Assembly: GCA_905178155.1 (NCBI GenBank)
Contig: CAJINV010000013.1
Span: 1,140,392-1,204,391, forward strand
Direction: 5' to 3'
DNA: 64,000 nt
From: Amoebophrya sp. A120
Lineage: Eukaryota; Sar; Dinophyceae; Syndiniales; Amoebophryaceae
Shown in pieces: positions 40,801-51,069 of the stretch; position 1 is the stretch's first letter; each line of letters starts with the position of its first letter. A program made the translations under genes and the position numbers. Under the pieces are notes generated by a model. It was given only the letters and a program-made list of their open reading frames with translations, was not told the DNA's origin and ran no database searches.

Positions 40801-42519
40801 ACCAGAATATTGAGAGGAAAAATCCCCCCTCCCCATATTGCAAAGATATGCTTCCAAAAATTTGTGTTGCGGATTTGAGGTCACAAATCACATCTGTCTT
40901 TCAAGAAGACAAGGGCAGAAGTTTCCGCCACATTATGGAAGCTGTTTGCCATGCTGTTGGGCATAAAGGGGAACCGTTTGCCATGCTGAACAACTAGACC
41001 CATACGCCCCTACCTAGCCTGGGGATCTGGCCGCCATGCCTCTCTGCAATACAAAGCTGATTTGTGGCCACAAATCAGCATCACAAATTTCCGTTTTGAC
41101 ATGGGGAGGGGGGATTTTTCATTTTGATACAGAATCCGCGTGGTAAACCCGTTCGCGCTATCAAATGCAAAAATGTCTGGGTCTGGAAGATTTGAACTTG
41201 TCATGCTGAATCTAAATGATGCAAAAATCTGTGTTGCGTGAGTGCCAAAAGCTGTCCGCTTTTGACCAAGTTGAGAGGGAGTTTCTCATGCAGGAAAGGC
41301 ATGCTAGAGACCTCAAAGAATCTGTCATGCTGGGTCTCGCAATCCAGAGCTCATGGGTCATGGAAAACCTGCATCACAAATCTTGCATTCTTCCAGACCC
41401 AGACATTTTTACATTTGATACGCGCAGCCCAGCTCCAGCGCCGTCTCGTTTCGCTTGCGCGAAAATCTGAAGTGCTTCAGCAGGTCGAAATGCAGCTTCG
41501 GGGACGTCGCAGCCCGAACGCCGTGGAGAATGTCGGCACCGAACTCGTCCAGCAGCGCTGCTTCCGTACTGAGAAGTTCTTGGCCAGTGTCTACGGCGAG
41601 CTCTCCTTGCTGATCGCGCGCACCGATTCTCTTTTGCCCCTCAACATTGGCCCGCTCCGCTTGCGCTCTATTTGCCGGCACGCCTAGAATCTTTACCTCT
41701 TCCTTCTCCTCAGCAGTCAGTCTGGCCTCCTTGTTCCGTCTGCGGATTTCCTCCTCCTCCTCCACCAGCCAGTCGATCTTTCTGGGCGCCGTCGTCGAGG
41801 CAATGCTGATCGCACTGTTTTCCGACCGCAGCGGCCAGCTGCCGAGCGAGATGCCGACTTGCGTGCGACAGTAGCCTGTGTTGTATTCAATAGAACCTGG
41901 TCGGAGCGCTGCCGAAAGAGAACTAGTACCGTCTTCACTTGTACTAGGTCCGCCAGTTTCATTGAACGTCGCCCGTCTTCTTACCATATCAAATGTAAAA
42001 ATGTCTGGGTCGTCTGGAAGAATGCGCGATTTGTCATGCAGCTTTTCCATGACCCATGAGGTCTGGAATGCAGGACCTAGCATGACAGATTCTGTGCGAT
42101 CTCTCTCATGCCTATCCTGCATGAGAAACTCCCTCGCGACTTGGTCAAAACTGGACGACTTTTGGTAATCATGCAACACAGATTATTGCATGCTTCAGAC
42201 CCAGACACTTTTACATTTGATATACCAACTCCGCCTCGAGAGTACATTGGTAGCGCTTCAGATCTTCCGTGTCCTCTAGTGGCAGATAGGACTGAAATCG
42301 GACTTCCGAACTGGGCCGCGGGATGCGCAAGAAGGACGGAGGGTCGCGCAGGACTTTGGTCCTTTGCTGCACATTGGGCAGACCTGCAGCAGCCAGAACG
42401 GGTTGCAGCACTGGTGGCTGCGCCACTTGAGTGGCAAGAAAGTGGAGGCGCAGGAGCGGGGACAAAAAACGACACAGAAGCAGAACATTGATTCGTAAAA
42501 ATGAACTCGGGATCTGCAT
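37883..42519 (-). CDS. Class I SAM-dependent methyltransferase (Methyltransf_24-like), large, probably secretory-pathway
   Basis: Six exons (42519-42223, 41981-41421, 41153-41130, 40802-39446, 39161-39048, 38787-37883) join in one frame to 1085 residues after removal of five introners. The start MQIPSSFLRINVLLLCRFLS looks like a signal peptide or anchor. A charged helix (EEEEEIRRRNKEARLTAEEK) leads to the methyltransferase core: motif I ALELGCANGFTTRIL (about residues 280-294), the acidic end of strand 2 ICLEKR, FIDALHD (346-352) and GFHDFYFPGVMNAIEK, matching the 'D(A/G)xHxYExVxxDL...FHDxxxPGV' pattern of Methyltransf_24. Further on are an EF-hand-loop-like DQNNDGKFPDID, a Ser-rich linker and a C-terminal region of unknown fold (RVGKTVLPPKPYA, WVLQFTASRSRFTVLD). 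The substrate is unknown; many relatives modify sugars or small molecules. Motif I is split by two introners around a 24-base exon. Confidence 0.75.
38793..39047. mobile_element. Introner element, TATCAA family, methyltransferase gene
   Basis: TATCAAATGTAAAAATGTCT at one end and CACTTTTGCAGTTGATA at the other. Direct repeats gaagc and gaaac (38788-38792, 39048-39052) match four of five. Removal joins FGFLQF|LPDNAFK in frame. Confidence 0.87.
39167..39445. mobile_element. Introner element, CCCCAGAGT family, methyltransferase gene
   Basis: Ends TATC and GATA with subterminal inverted GTAAAA...CCCCAGAGTT / GACTCTGGGG...TTTTTAC. Perfect repeats ggtac at 39162-39166 and 39446-39450. Removal joins NKARY|LHQHLYP in frame. 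Confidence 0.86.
40808..41129. mobile_element. Introner element, AAAAATCCCCCC family, methyltransferase gene
   Basis: TIRs AAAAATCCCCCCTCCCCAT (40819 onward) and its complement (41101-41119) inside TATTGA/TTTTGATA ends. Perfect repeats cagaa at 40803-40807 and 41130-41134. Removal joins TTRIL|VRLFKQ in frame. Confidence 0.88.
41159..41420. mobile_element. Introner element, TATCAA family, methyltransferase gene
   Basis: Ends TATCAAATGCAAAAATGTCT and CAGACATTTTTACATTTGATA. Perfect repeats cgcgc at 41154-41158 and 41421-41425. Removal joins ELGCA|NGFTTR, completing motif I. Homologous along its body to the element at 41987-42222, which is in the opposite orientation. Confidence 0.9.
41987..42222. 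mobile_element. Introner element, TATCAA family, methyltransferase gene
   Basis: Ends TATCAAATGTAAAAATGTCT and CAGACACTTTTACATTTGATA. Perfect repeats tacca at 41982-41986 and 42223-42227. Removal joins EAELV|RRRATF in frame. Confidence 0.9.
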
Positions 42520-42965
42520 TTTTCCGAAGGGGGACCGATGAACGCGGAGCAGGAAATATGGATCTTGATCGGATCACGCTCTTAACACAGACGGGGATGT
42601 TGAAATGCGATACTTACAAGCATTGGTGCTTCACGCCGAGACTGACCTACAGGAGCTACCAGGAAATACAGGCCTTTTTATCATCGGGCACAATGAAGTG
42701 CAAACTTTTTTCTGATAGTTGGAGATGATCTGTGCGAAAAAATACGTCCCCGAAGAAGTTGCACAGATCTCTGATGACCTTACCGTTCATCTGGCCGTCG
42801 CGGCATCAAGAGAACAAAACGGAAATGGGACGAGCCGGAACCGGTCCGTGCTGACCAGGATGAAAATCACGACTTGTAACACCTCTTGATGCTAATGCAG
42901 CTGACGCCAAAAAAATGTAAACGGGGCGCATGATAAGGTCATTAGATTTTTTTATCTCGAGTTAT
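42520..42965. other. Spacer
   Basis: Spacer between the methyltransferase 5' end and the 3' end of the SpoU methyltransferase. No motif recognised. Confidence 0.45.
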
Positions 42966-42967
42966 CT

Positions 42968-45067
42968 CTACGCCATAAACCCAGTCTGCGGCGCGTCGGG
43001 TAGCAGTTTCGTGCGGATTTGGTACAGCAAAGAGGAAGCTTTCACCGAAAGCGGAATGTCAGTGGAAGTTACTTCACTCGGGACTACTTTCGTGAACTTT
43101 GCGGGTGTTTCGCGACGATTGTAGTGAAGGCGGTTCTTTTCAACATCACCGCAACCCACGGCGGCGTCTAACTCCAAGTAGTCGCTTCCCCGGATCAGCA
43201 ACAACGCACCCTTTTGCTTTTTTCTCGCCAAACTGTGCTCTCCGAGCTTAAACACTTCTCGGAACAGGTTGGCGCTTTCTACGTTTTGTTCCTCTTGCGA
43301 TGGGGCAGTTTTCGTGTCAAGCACTGTATCTCGTCCCGTTTCAGAAATACTTTCCCCTGGCTTGGTCGTCGAAAAGGGGGCTGATTTGTTGCCAGAACGC
43401 ATGTGACGCCCAGCGTGCAGCACACGAAACCTGTTCGTCGTTCTGTGGGAAGCACGCGAGACCTGGTCTGTTCCCCCCTGATCCGGTTCGGAAGCGTCGC
43501 GGTCCCCTGGTGCACTTCGACTCGACGGAAGACCATCGTGTTCCGGGCTTATCAGATGATCTTCTTCCTCTTCCATAGCTCCTGTACAGCCCAAATTATA
43601 CATTCCCTCGTTTTGTTGATGATGAACTTCAACATCTTCATAATGCCCCTCCATTCCACCTACTTGTCCCATCCGCGCAGCAGCCCTCTTCCTGCGCACT
43701 GCTGCGTCATGTCTTTTCACGTCCACCCCATCGGCCAACACGAAGAACGCAAAGTCCCTTTGGGCCAGAAACTGTTCGCAGTACACGTTGTAAAACTGGT
43801 AAAAGTCCGTGCTCTTCACAAACGGCAGGTGCAGCAGGGCGCCCTGGCTCGCCCGAAGGCACTCCGGCGAGAAGGGATCGGCGCAATTCTTCAGAAAGTA
43901 CAAGCCGTGGAACTGAAACGCCAGGGCGGATCGCAGAATCGTACCCAGCGTCCCCGGATCAGGGACGTCTTCCAGCGCCAGAATCAGTTTTCCGTGCGGC
44001 AAATCGGTTAGCGCGGTGCGGTTTTGCCTTTCGCCGTACAAAGATTTCGCGAAGATGTTCGACGGAAACTCGTACTTCGCGATCAGTTCATTTTTGAAGG
44101 ACCGGAGATTCGAAATTTTTCGCAGCGGTTTCTCCTCAGTCTTGATGATCTCCCGCGTCTTCGGAAACTGGTACTCTAGGAGATTGATCAAATTCCTGGT
44201 GTTGGGGTTTGCGGATCGGGTGGAGGGGTTGTTGTACAGCGAATTGTAGCTGCGCCCCGTCGTTGAGAGGAAAGATGGATCCAAACTCGTGCTACAACCG
44301 CTCGTGCAGTCGGTATAATTTCCGGCACTTGGAGCTTTATCGTCATATTCCTCGTCCTCGTCCCCAGCTGTACCAGAATTCTGAAAATCGTCACGAAAAT
44401 CGGTATGCTTCTCAATCAAAGCTTGAAACCCTGCCTGTTTCCGCTCGTGCGCATGGACGCCGAGATTCGACAAATTGTGCTGACTACTTGTTTTTACCCA
44501 CTCCTTTGCATTATAGTACGACCCACTTGTTCCCCCTTGCTGTCCCAAAAAATCAGGCCTACACCTGTTTTTCCAGGGGCACAGGATTGCGAGCGGTTCC
44601 AGATTCGCTTTTCTCTGCAGCTCCAGAATTAACTTCTTTCCCACCACTACAAACTGCTGCTTCAGACCTCGGTAATCCGGCTCTTGCACCAGCCGGAAAA
44701 AGTCCACCGCCCGGGAGTCCCGCATCGATCCGATGGTGTTTGCTGGAGGCGACGTTGTTGGTGTTCTGGGACTTCGTGTTCTTCCCATGCTGCTAGTACC
44801 ATTCCCGCCTTGCGATCTGTTTTGTCGCCCTGCGGTGGTCCCGCTCGCACGATACGAACCCGAAGAACTAGTAGATGCCGCTGAAGCAGCAGTAGCAAAG
44901 TCGGAGAAGAACCGTCTCGCCGGCGGTCGCAGCAGCTGCTGCTGCATCTCGAATAGAGCACTTGGTTGAGCAATGCAGCTCGGTTGCCAAATTTGTCTAC
45001 GCCACGGGCCGGCAGAGGAGGAGGAGCGGGAGCTGCTGCCGGAAGGTACTAGTGGTAGCGAACGCAT
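42968..45067 (-). CDS. SpoU/TrmH-family RNA 2'-O-methyltransferase, probably organellar
   Basis: ATG at 45067, directly after a polypyrimidine-CAG acceptor, opens a basic, Ser/Arg-rich presequence (MRSLPLVPSGSSSRSSSSAG ... RPPARRFF), as in mitochondrial or plastid targeting. Residues about 285-390 hold the SPOUT knot: LILALEDVPDPGTLGTILRS (motif 1, including the N/D-P-G-x-x-G-x-I-x-R pattern), GLYFLKNCADPFSPECLRAS and GALLHLPFV. A long insertion rich in His, Glu and Ser (about 200 residues, 43330-43690) precedes the C-terminal knot strands (GALLLIRGSDYLELD, then IPLSVKASSLLYQI in the place of 'IPM...SLNVSVA'). The usual L-G-x-E-G motif 2 is degenerate. Total 699 residues against about 250 in bacterial enzymes. 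It should methylate a ribose in rRNA or tRNA. Confidence 0.78.
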   Translation of the reverse strand: MRSLPLVPSGSSSRSSSSAGPWRRQIWQPSCIAQPSALFEMQQQLLRPPARRFFSDFATAASAASTSSSGSYRASGTTAGRQNRSQGGNGTSSMGRTRSPRTPTTSPPANTIGSMRDSRAVDFFRLVQEPDYRGLKQQFVVVGKKLILELQRKANLEPLAILCPWKNRCRPDFLGQQGGTSGSYYNAKEWVKTSSQHNLSNLGVHAHERKQAGFQALIEKHTDFRDDFQNSGTAGDEDEEYDDKAPSAGNYTDCTSGCSTSLDPSFLSTTGRSYNSLYNNPSTRSANPNTRNLINLLEYQFPKTREIIKTEEKPLRKISNLRSFKNELIAKYEFPSNIFAKSLYGERQNRTALTDLPHGKLILALEDVPDPGTLGTILRSALAFQFHGLYFLKNCADPFSPECLRASQGALLHLPFVKSTDFYQFYNVYCEQFLAQRDFAFFVLADGVDVKRHDAAVRRKRAAARMGQVGGMEGHYEDVEVHHQQNEGMYNLGCTGAMEEEEDHLISPEHDGLPSSRSAPGDRDASEPDQGGTDQVSRASHRTTNRFRVLHAGRHMRSGNKSAPFSTTKPGESISETGRDTVLDTKTAPSQEEQNVESANLFREVFKLGEHSLARKKQKGALLLIRGSDYLELDAAVGCGDVEKNRLHYNRRETPAKFTKVVPSEVTSTDIPLSVKASSLLYQIRTKLLPDAPQTGFMA

Positions 45068-45068
45068 T

Positions 45069-45083
45069 CTGAGAAAAAAAAAT
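45069..45083 (-). other. 3' splice-acceptor-like site immediately before the SpoU ATG
   Basis: On the minus strand a run of T followed by CTCAG lies one base before ATG. It could be a cis-intron end in the leader or a spliced-leader trans-splicing acceptor, as dinoflagellate mRNAs use. Confidence 0.4.
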
Positions 45084-45800
45084 GTGACTGTGTTTACTGC
45101 AACCACATCGGAGTGAAGTTGTAAACGTCGGGAGGAACAGGGGTTGTAGCCCTTAATGTCAATAATCGACACTCAACTCAAGATGATCAAAGATCGTTGG
45201 TGTTTTCACTAGCAATTGAGCCAGTGCTTTCGGCTTCGGATCTCGCTTACATGATGATGATCACAGATCATTGCATCACTCTGTTCGACGTCAAAATGAA
45301 AAGGAAGACCATCGCGGCCGCGCGTTTTGCGGAAATACGGACACCGTTCCAACGCTCGTCCGGGTTTTCTGTAAACAAGGAAAACACGAAACTGTGTTCG
45401 GATTATATTCCAACATGGGAATAAGATCATCATGATCGCAAGGGGCTTATGACTTGGGTCTGCTTGTTCTGGAAAAACCAGCAAAAAAACAAGAAGACTG
45501 CTAGCTCGTCGACCTTGAGCTTGATCCTCTGCTACTATGATCTCGCATAGTGTACATGCCAAATTTGATTTACATGTGCAGATCACGCGAAGAAAACGAA
45601 CAAAGACTGCTCGAACTCCGCTGGGTATCCGAACAAGCTACTTGCTGTCTGAACCACATGACAGACAGCGAGTAGACCGAAGAGCCGAATTTGGCGGATA
45701 CGTAAACGCATTGACACATAATTGAACGGCAATGCGGTAGTGCCACCTAAATCCATTCGAGCTTCCGCCACATGTTGATTTCGCCAACATTCATGTTGCA
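45084..45800. other. Intergenic, no supported gene
   Basis: AT-rich spacer between the SpoU gene and the 3' end of the MPPED-like gene. Only short frames. Confidence 0.45.
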
Positions 45801-45804
45801 CTCG

Positions 45805-48800
45805 CTAGACAAATTCCACCAGATGCATCACCATGTCATTCTCCTGGTTGTCAATAGCGCTCAAGTAGTTGTGGTCAACACCATTGTGTTGGATGAACAG
45901 GGTCGGCAACCGCGTGAACTCCGTTGAGGAAAGCTGCTTCGGCCTTGCAGAAGGAGTGTTAGTTGCTGTTGCTTCAGTAGTTTTTTCGCCAGCACAGAAG
46001 TGGTCGTCTGCTGCACCGCCTCGCGTGTCGATCTCCCTTGACCTGCTATGACAGAGGACGTTTTTCATCTTTGTTTTCGTGTCATCTTCCGCAGCAATCT
46101 GAAAACCGTTTTTGGATGTTTTATTCTTGCTCTTTGTCGCCGCTGGGATATACAACGAGGGATCTTTGGCTAGTAGCCGCTGCAGACTCGCTTCGGTCTG
46201 CGTCATATCCCGGGTGGGTGCAGGACCCATATACCGTGCGGATTTGTCCTGCGAAGGCGTTGCACGGTGTCCACGCGGCTGGGGTCGGACTAATGCAGCT
46301 CCGGGCTGCTTTGCCGGAAGAGAGTTGCTCTTATTGCTCTTACTGTTCCTCACTGGTTTTTGATCTAGATTGGCTGTAGTCGTAAAAACATCCACTTGAG
46401 AAATGTAGTCCTCGTCCCTCCCCTCGCTAGTATTTTCCTCCACACCACAATGCCCCCTGCCTGCCTCCTCTTCTGAAACCGACGACGCGTAGGAACTTGG
46501 TCGCTCTTCCTCGATAATTCCGGCTTTGATTACGTCTACTTCATCTGACCTTGCGCTGCTACTTCCCACAGTGGAGGACGGACACGGACTTTGTTCAGGA
46601 TACACGGATGACGTATTAAAACCCGTGGTTGTGCTGCACGGACTTTGTTCCGGCGCCGGCGATGATAGTACAACTTCTGTTGTAGCAACTTCTGTAGGTT
46701 GTCCAATGCGCTTGCTTTTCGTCTCCTGCAAAAATTCCTCGCCTTTTTTATGAAGAGAAGCCGCCGCAACTGCGCCAACAATCATCATGTTGCCTCCGCC
46801 AGGCATACACTCATTTGTTCTCTCTTCAGCATCGGGTCCGACAAAAGACCCACTCGGTGCAGCTTGCGGCTCTTCTACGTCGATGCTGTGGTCTGTGTCG
46901 AGAACAGTCGAGATGCGCTTTTCGAAGTACTTCACTTTCTCGCGCACAAAATGTGGCCGGGGCAGAGCCGCTGGGTTTAGAAAAGGTGCTTGCTGCTCCC
47001 TTGCACCTGTTTCAGCAGATTTGTCGTCCGTCGCTTCATCTTCGGCAGCACCTTTGTCGCAGGAAATCGAAATTGTATCCTCTGTTACCACCTCCGCATG
47101 ACAGCACTTCTGCAAGACTTTGTAGTCCGTCGCGACTTTTCTCGCCACGGAACTGAACAAAAGGTCAATGAGGTGCTCCGTTTCTTCTTCCACCTCTTTC
47201 CTACATTCGACATCGATAAAAGTGCTAGCCCTAGCCGGAGCGCTCGCGCTGGTCACATTTATTTCTTGGTCTTCGCAAGGACTCGCGTCCAGAAGCGGGC
47301 CGCGAGAGGGTTCTTGCGGAACATCTTCCAGAGGAGTGGCCAGAACTTTGTGGTCCACCTCTCCGCCGGTGTTGTCAGTTCGGTCACCGCCCCGCTGGGC
47401 CAATGAAGCAGCGCTATGAGCCGAAGAATGTAGTTGCAGTTCTTTTCCATCTACTTCCTCCAGCCCGCACTCTGCTAGCATTTTCTCAATTTCCTCCGGG
47501 TCTTCCACCTGCAATCCCGGGTCTTCGAAATGATAGCACGGCGTTGATGCCACGGACAACGCGGCGGCGGGGTCAACATCTTCACAGCCTTCACGCAGGC
47601 TAAGAAAGTGCGCAGAGCTTGACTTTGCTTCCTTGTTCCTCCTGGCGCGGTCTTCCTCCTCTTTTATCACCTTCCTGAACTGGTAGTTGAACTTTTCACG
47701 AAGGAGTTTTTCACGCAATTTGTTCTCGATGTAGTGCTGGTCATTCAACGCCACTTCGAGGTTTGTTGTTCTTGGCAGAGGACGACCAGGTGAAAAAGCT
47801 TCCTCGCCTGCTGTCGTAATTCGCCCAGGAAAGTTGTAGGGGCTTGCTGTTGATTGCTTTGACTTGTTTAATTCCTGCGCTCGGGCAGGGTATTGAAGAT
47901 GCTTCTTCTCATCTCGCCCCGCCCAGCTCTCATGTTCGTAAAATTTTCTTGGAAAAATCGGCTCGTATTTAAGATTATCTGGCGCGGGCGAGCGTTTATT
48001 CACCTTCATCTGCTCAGCGGTTTCGATAATTCCTGTCGTGTCAGCATGAAATTGGTCACGGCGTCCGACGACGCTGCTTGTTTCGCTGTCTGTGGAAGGT
48101 TCCTCCGCGTCCTCTCGAATGGTTCCCTCCTCATCGTCATCCAGTTCCATTTCACAGCCGCGTGTTTGCTTCCTGACTGCTTCTTCTTCGTGAAAACTCT
48201 TCTGCTCGCCTTGCGGGCTTTCTTGTGCGCCGCCTTTCAGGATCTTCCCTTCTACTGGTGCTCCATGATTTTGTTCGTTTCTGTTCTGCTCCTTCGTACC
48301 TGCAGCCGCAGGCGAAGCAAGGTGTTGTGAAATGCCTTCAGTGCAGCTGTCCAGTTGTTCCGCCTTCACGATTTCATTTTCATTGTCTCCATCCACCGGC
48401 AAGACCAAGCCCAAAGCTTCGAACACCAACTTTCGTCGCAGCGCCCGCACGTCCGTTGCAAACTCTTGCTTCAACTCCTCGGTCAGTGCTGAAATAGAGC
48501 CCAGTGCGCCAGTTTGTCCTCCGCAATAATTGTTTTCGCCCTCCTTCTTCTTTCGATTCCGTGATGACAAGGAAGTACTGCTGGAGCTAGAGTTTGCCTT
48601 TTTGCAGCCTTTGTAATCCCGGGCGACCGTTCCTTCGACGGTTTCGTATTCGTCCTCCTCGGAGTCGTTGTCGGCTTTGTTCAGTAACTCTGGCGTAGAA
48701 TTAGCCGTCCAGAGGTTCGTCATGTCGAGAAATTTCTTGGAAGCGGGCACTCTAGAATTTGAATCAGCGTGAATATCCGAATCGTTCGAACCGAAGAGCT

Positions 48801-51064
48801 GATACGGCCAACTGCACAGGGACTGTAGCATCCGCGCCTTCTCTCGGGGCACGCAAGAAAGCCTGTTTGACGGAGTACCAGTAGGGGATAGAAGTTGTAA
48901 CGTCGATGATGTAGCTGTGGGTTTACCCATGATGCTTCTGTTGTCCACTTTCTCTTTGCCTCTACCAGGTCCTCTTGCAGTGGACTTCTGCATCAGTATT
49001 GCCTGGCAAACCCTCTCGTTTCTGTACCTGCTCGTCTTCTGGACGTCGGCTTTCCCTGTAGAATTCGCAATCGCCTTACCGCCCATCTTGTTTCCACTAC
49101 CTTGCGTCGTTGCTACCAATTGGTCGTCGTTGTACGTCCTAGTTCCACCGCTGACATTTTGCGCGCCGTGCTGAAGGTCTCCGTCTTCTACAGCAGTGCC
49201 GTAAAGTTCCTCTCTTACCAGCTCTTTCAACGGCTTCACTATCCAGTCAGACACGAGACTCGATGAAGACCGCGGAGGAGTTCCTCGGTCCACCGGAGCA
49301 GCAAGCTGATAGTTTGCTCGCTTCATCTCGGTGAAAGATTCGTCATCTCCGAAAGTTCCGTACACCTGACGCCCGAGGTCGCCGCGACTGCCGTCAGTAC
49401 AAATCCTAGATTGCATGACTCTCCTGTTGTTCACATTTTTCTTGCTCCTGGGCGACGCAGTTGATGTAGCCGGCTTCTCCAGGGGCGTGAAGTCGTTGTC
49501 TTCAAAGCCAACGTAGGTGAGCCGTCCGGAACTTGCTTCGTTAAAATCCTCGGAATCTCGCGGAGGTGGGAGCAAAACAACAGCCTCCGCGAAGGTGACC
49601 TGGGGAGTCAGCATTTCTAGTGTGGGGCCGTTGGTGACGACTTGCTGGTGTTTGACGACACTGTTCGTGGTTCTCCTCGCTCCGTTGAACCAGTGCAGGC
49701 GAGGTTGGACTTGGCAGACAAAGTCAAACAATTCCTGGCTTTTTCCGTCCAAAACGTGAAGCGGGCCCGACGTCGGCGTAATCAGAATATCCGGTCTGCT
49801 GGGCGTACTACCGGATTGCAGGAGAGATTTGGATACCTGTTTTGACACAAGTCTTGCAAATGTTTCGAATTATTTTCCAATGTGCACTACTGCTGATGAA
49901 GTACGTAGATTCACAAACTTCAGTATCTGACGTAAGAAAAAATTACTTATACGCCAAAGTTGCACAATTGAACTGCTTCACGAACAATTTTACCTCCGCC
50001 ACCCCGAAGCGCTTATTAGCCTGTCCATTTTCATCATCGACTGAGCTGCTCGGCAGGACGCAGATCTGCAGCCCAGCGATCGTGAAAACTGTGCTGTTTT
50101 CCAGCACGATTCCGTTAGAAATCACTGTTGACTTTCTCCGATGGTCGTGCGCAGATTTTTTTGCGTTCCTTCTACCCGACGTAGTCTTCCTCTTGTCTGG
50201 CTGTTGTACTACCGCACAGGAGTCTTGCACAAACTCCCCGTTCTCCACTCGCCAGACAGGAGTTGTACTACCTGCTGGTCGCTGCGGCGTGTTTCTTCTA
50301 ATCCCCCCGCGGCCCGCATCCGAAGCGTCGAGGTTAGAACAAGAGTCTTGACGAATACTAGACTTTCCGTTTACAATTTCAGCATCCGAAAAATTGTGAT
50401 GCTCGAACTCACCATCAAGCTCTCCTTCACTGAACAGCTTTTCCAAGAGCTCCGCGTCCTGGACTGCTGCGGTGACAATTTTCGTTGTGCCGACCGCGCT
50501 CGAACAATGCAGCAGCAGCTGCTTCCGCTTCAACAACTGGATTGCCGCAACGTCGACTTCCGGATTCAGGATGAGCAGTTTGGACTTTGCAAGCTTTCCG
50601 ACTTCCTGCAGCCACTCGTCAAACTGCAGCAAATCGTACGCGGTTCGCCCAAACCCGCCGGTGTGCACGAGGAGATCGATTGGCGGGGTGAGAGGTGTTG
50701 AACCATTAGTGTTATTTTGCGAAAGCAGAGGGGAAATTGGTGAAGAGGAGGAAGAAGATGATGGGACAACGCGGCCGTGTACGAAAAGTACAGTCGGTGG
50801 ACGAGTGATTGTGTTTTGTTGGTCCGAAGTCGCGATAGTACCTCCGGGAGGCGGAAGAATAAATTCATGGGAATAATGCAGGCTTCGCACAATCCGAAAC
50901 GAATTCGCGTAGAGCGAATCCAGGTCGAGGAGTCTGCGACGACCCTGTTTAGTGATTCCACAAGCACCAGGGTAGTAGGAATTCGGCCTGGAGTGCAGAA
51001 TTAGCCCGACTTCTGCTTCCTCTTCCGAGTCGTCCAGGCCAAGGGAAGAAAAGGCCTTCCCCAT
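45805..51064 (-). CDS. MPPED-type metallophosphoesterase-like pseudoenzyme fused to a long unknown region
   Basis: Exons 51064-49994 and 49836-45805 join through a GT-AG intron (GCGGAG|GTAAAA ... AACAG|GTATCC) to about 1700 residues. The first ATG of typical context gives MGKAFSSLG, a possible N-myristoylation signal (Gly2, Ser6). The N-terminal domain follows MPPED/239AB proteins: PPTVLFVHGRVV, DLLVHTGGFGRTA...FDEWLQEVG, LLILNPEVD, VFTIAGLQICVLPSS, and after the intron PDILITPTSGPLHVLDG and QPRLHWFNGARR. At each metal site the ligand is lost: GDF is GGF, GNHE is NPEVD, THGPP is TPTSGP, GHxH is FNGARR. The remaining about 1300 residues are Ser/Glu/Thr-rich with a basic helix (LREKLLREKFNYQFRKVIKE) and acidic stretches. 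A scaffold role is likely. No family is recognised for the long tail. Confidence 0.62.
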
Positions 51065-51069
51065 GTTGT

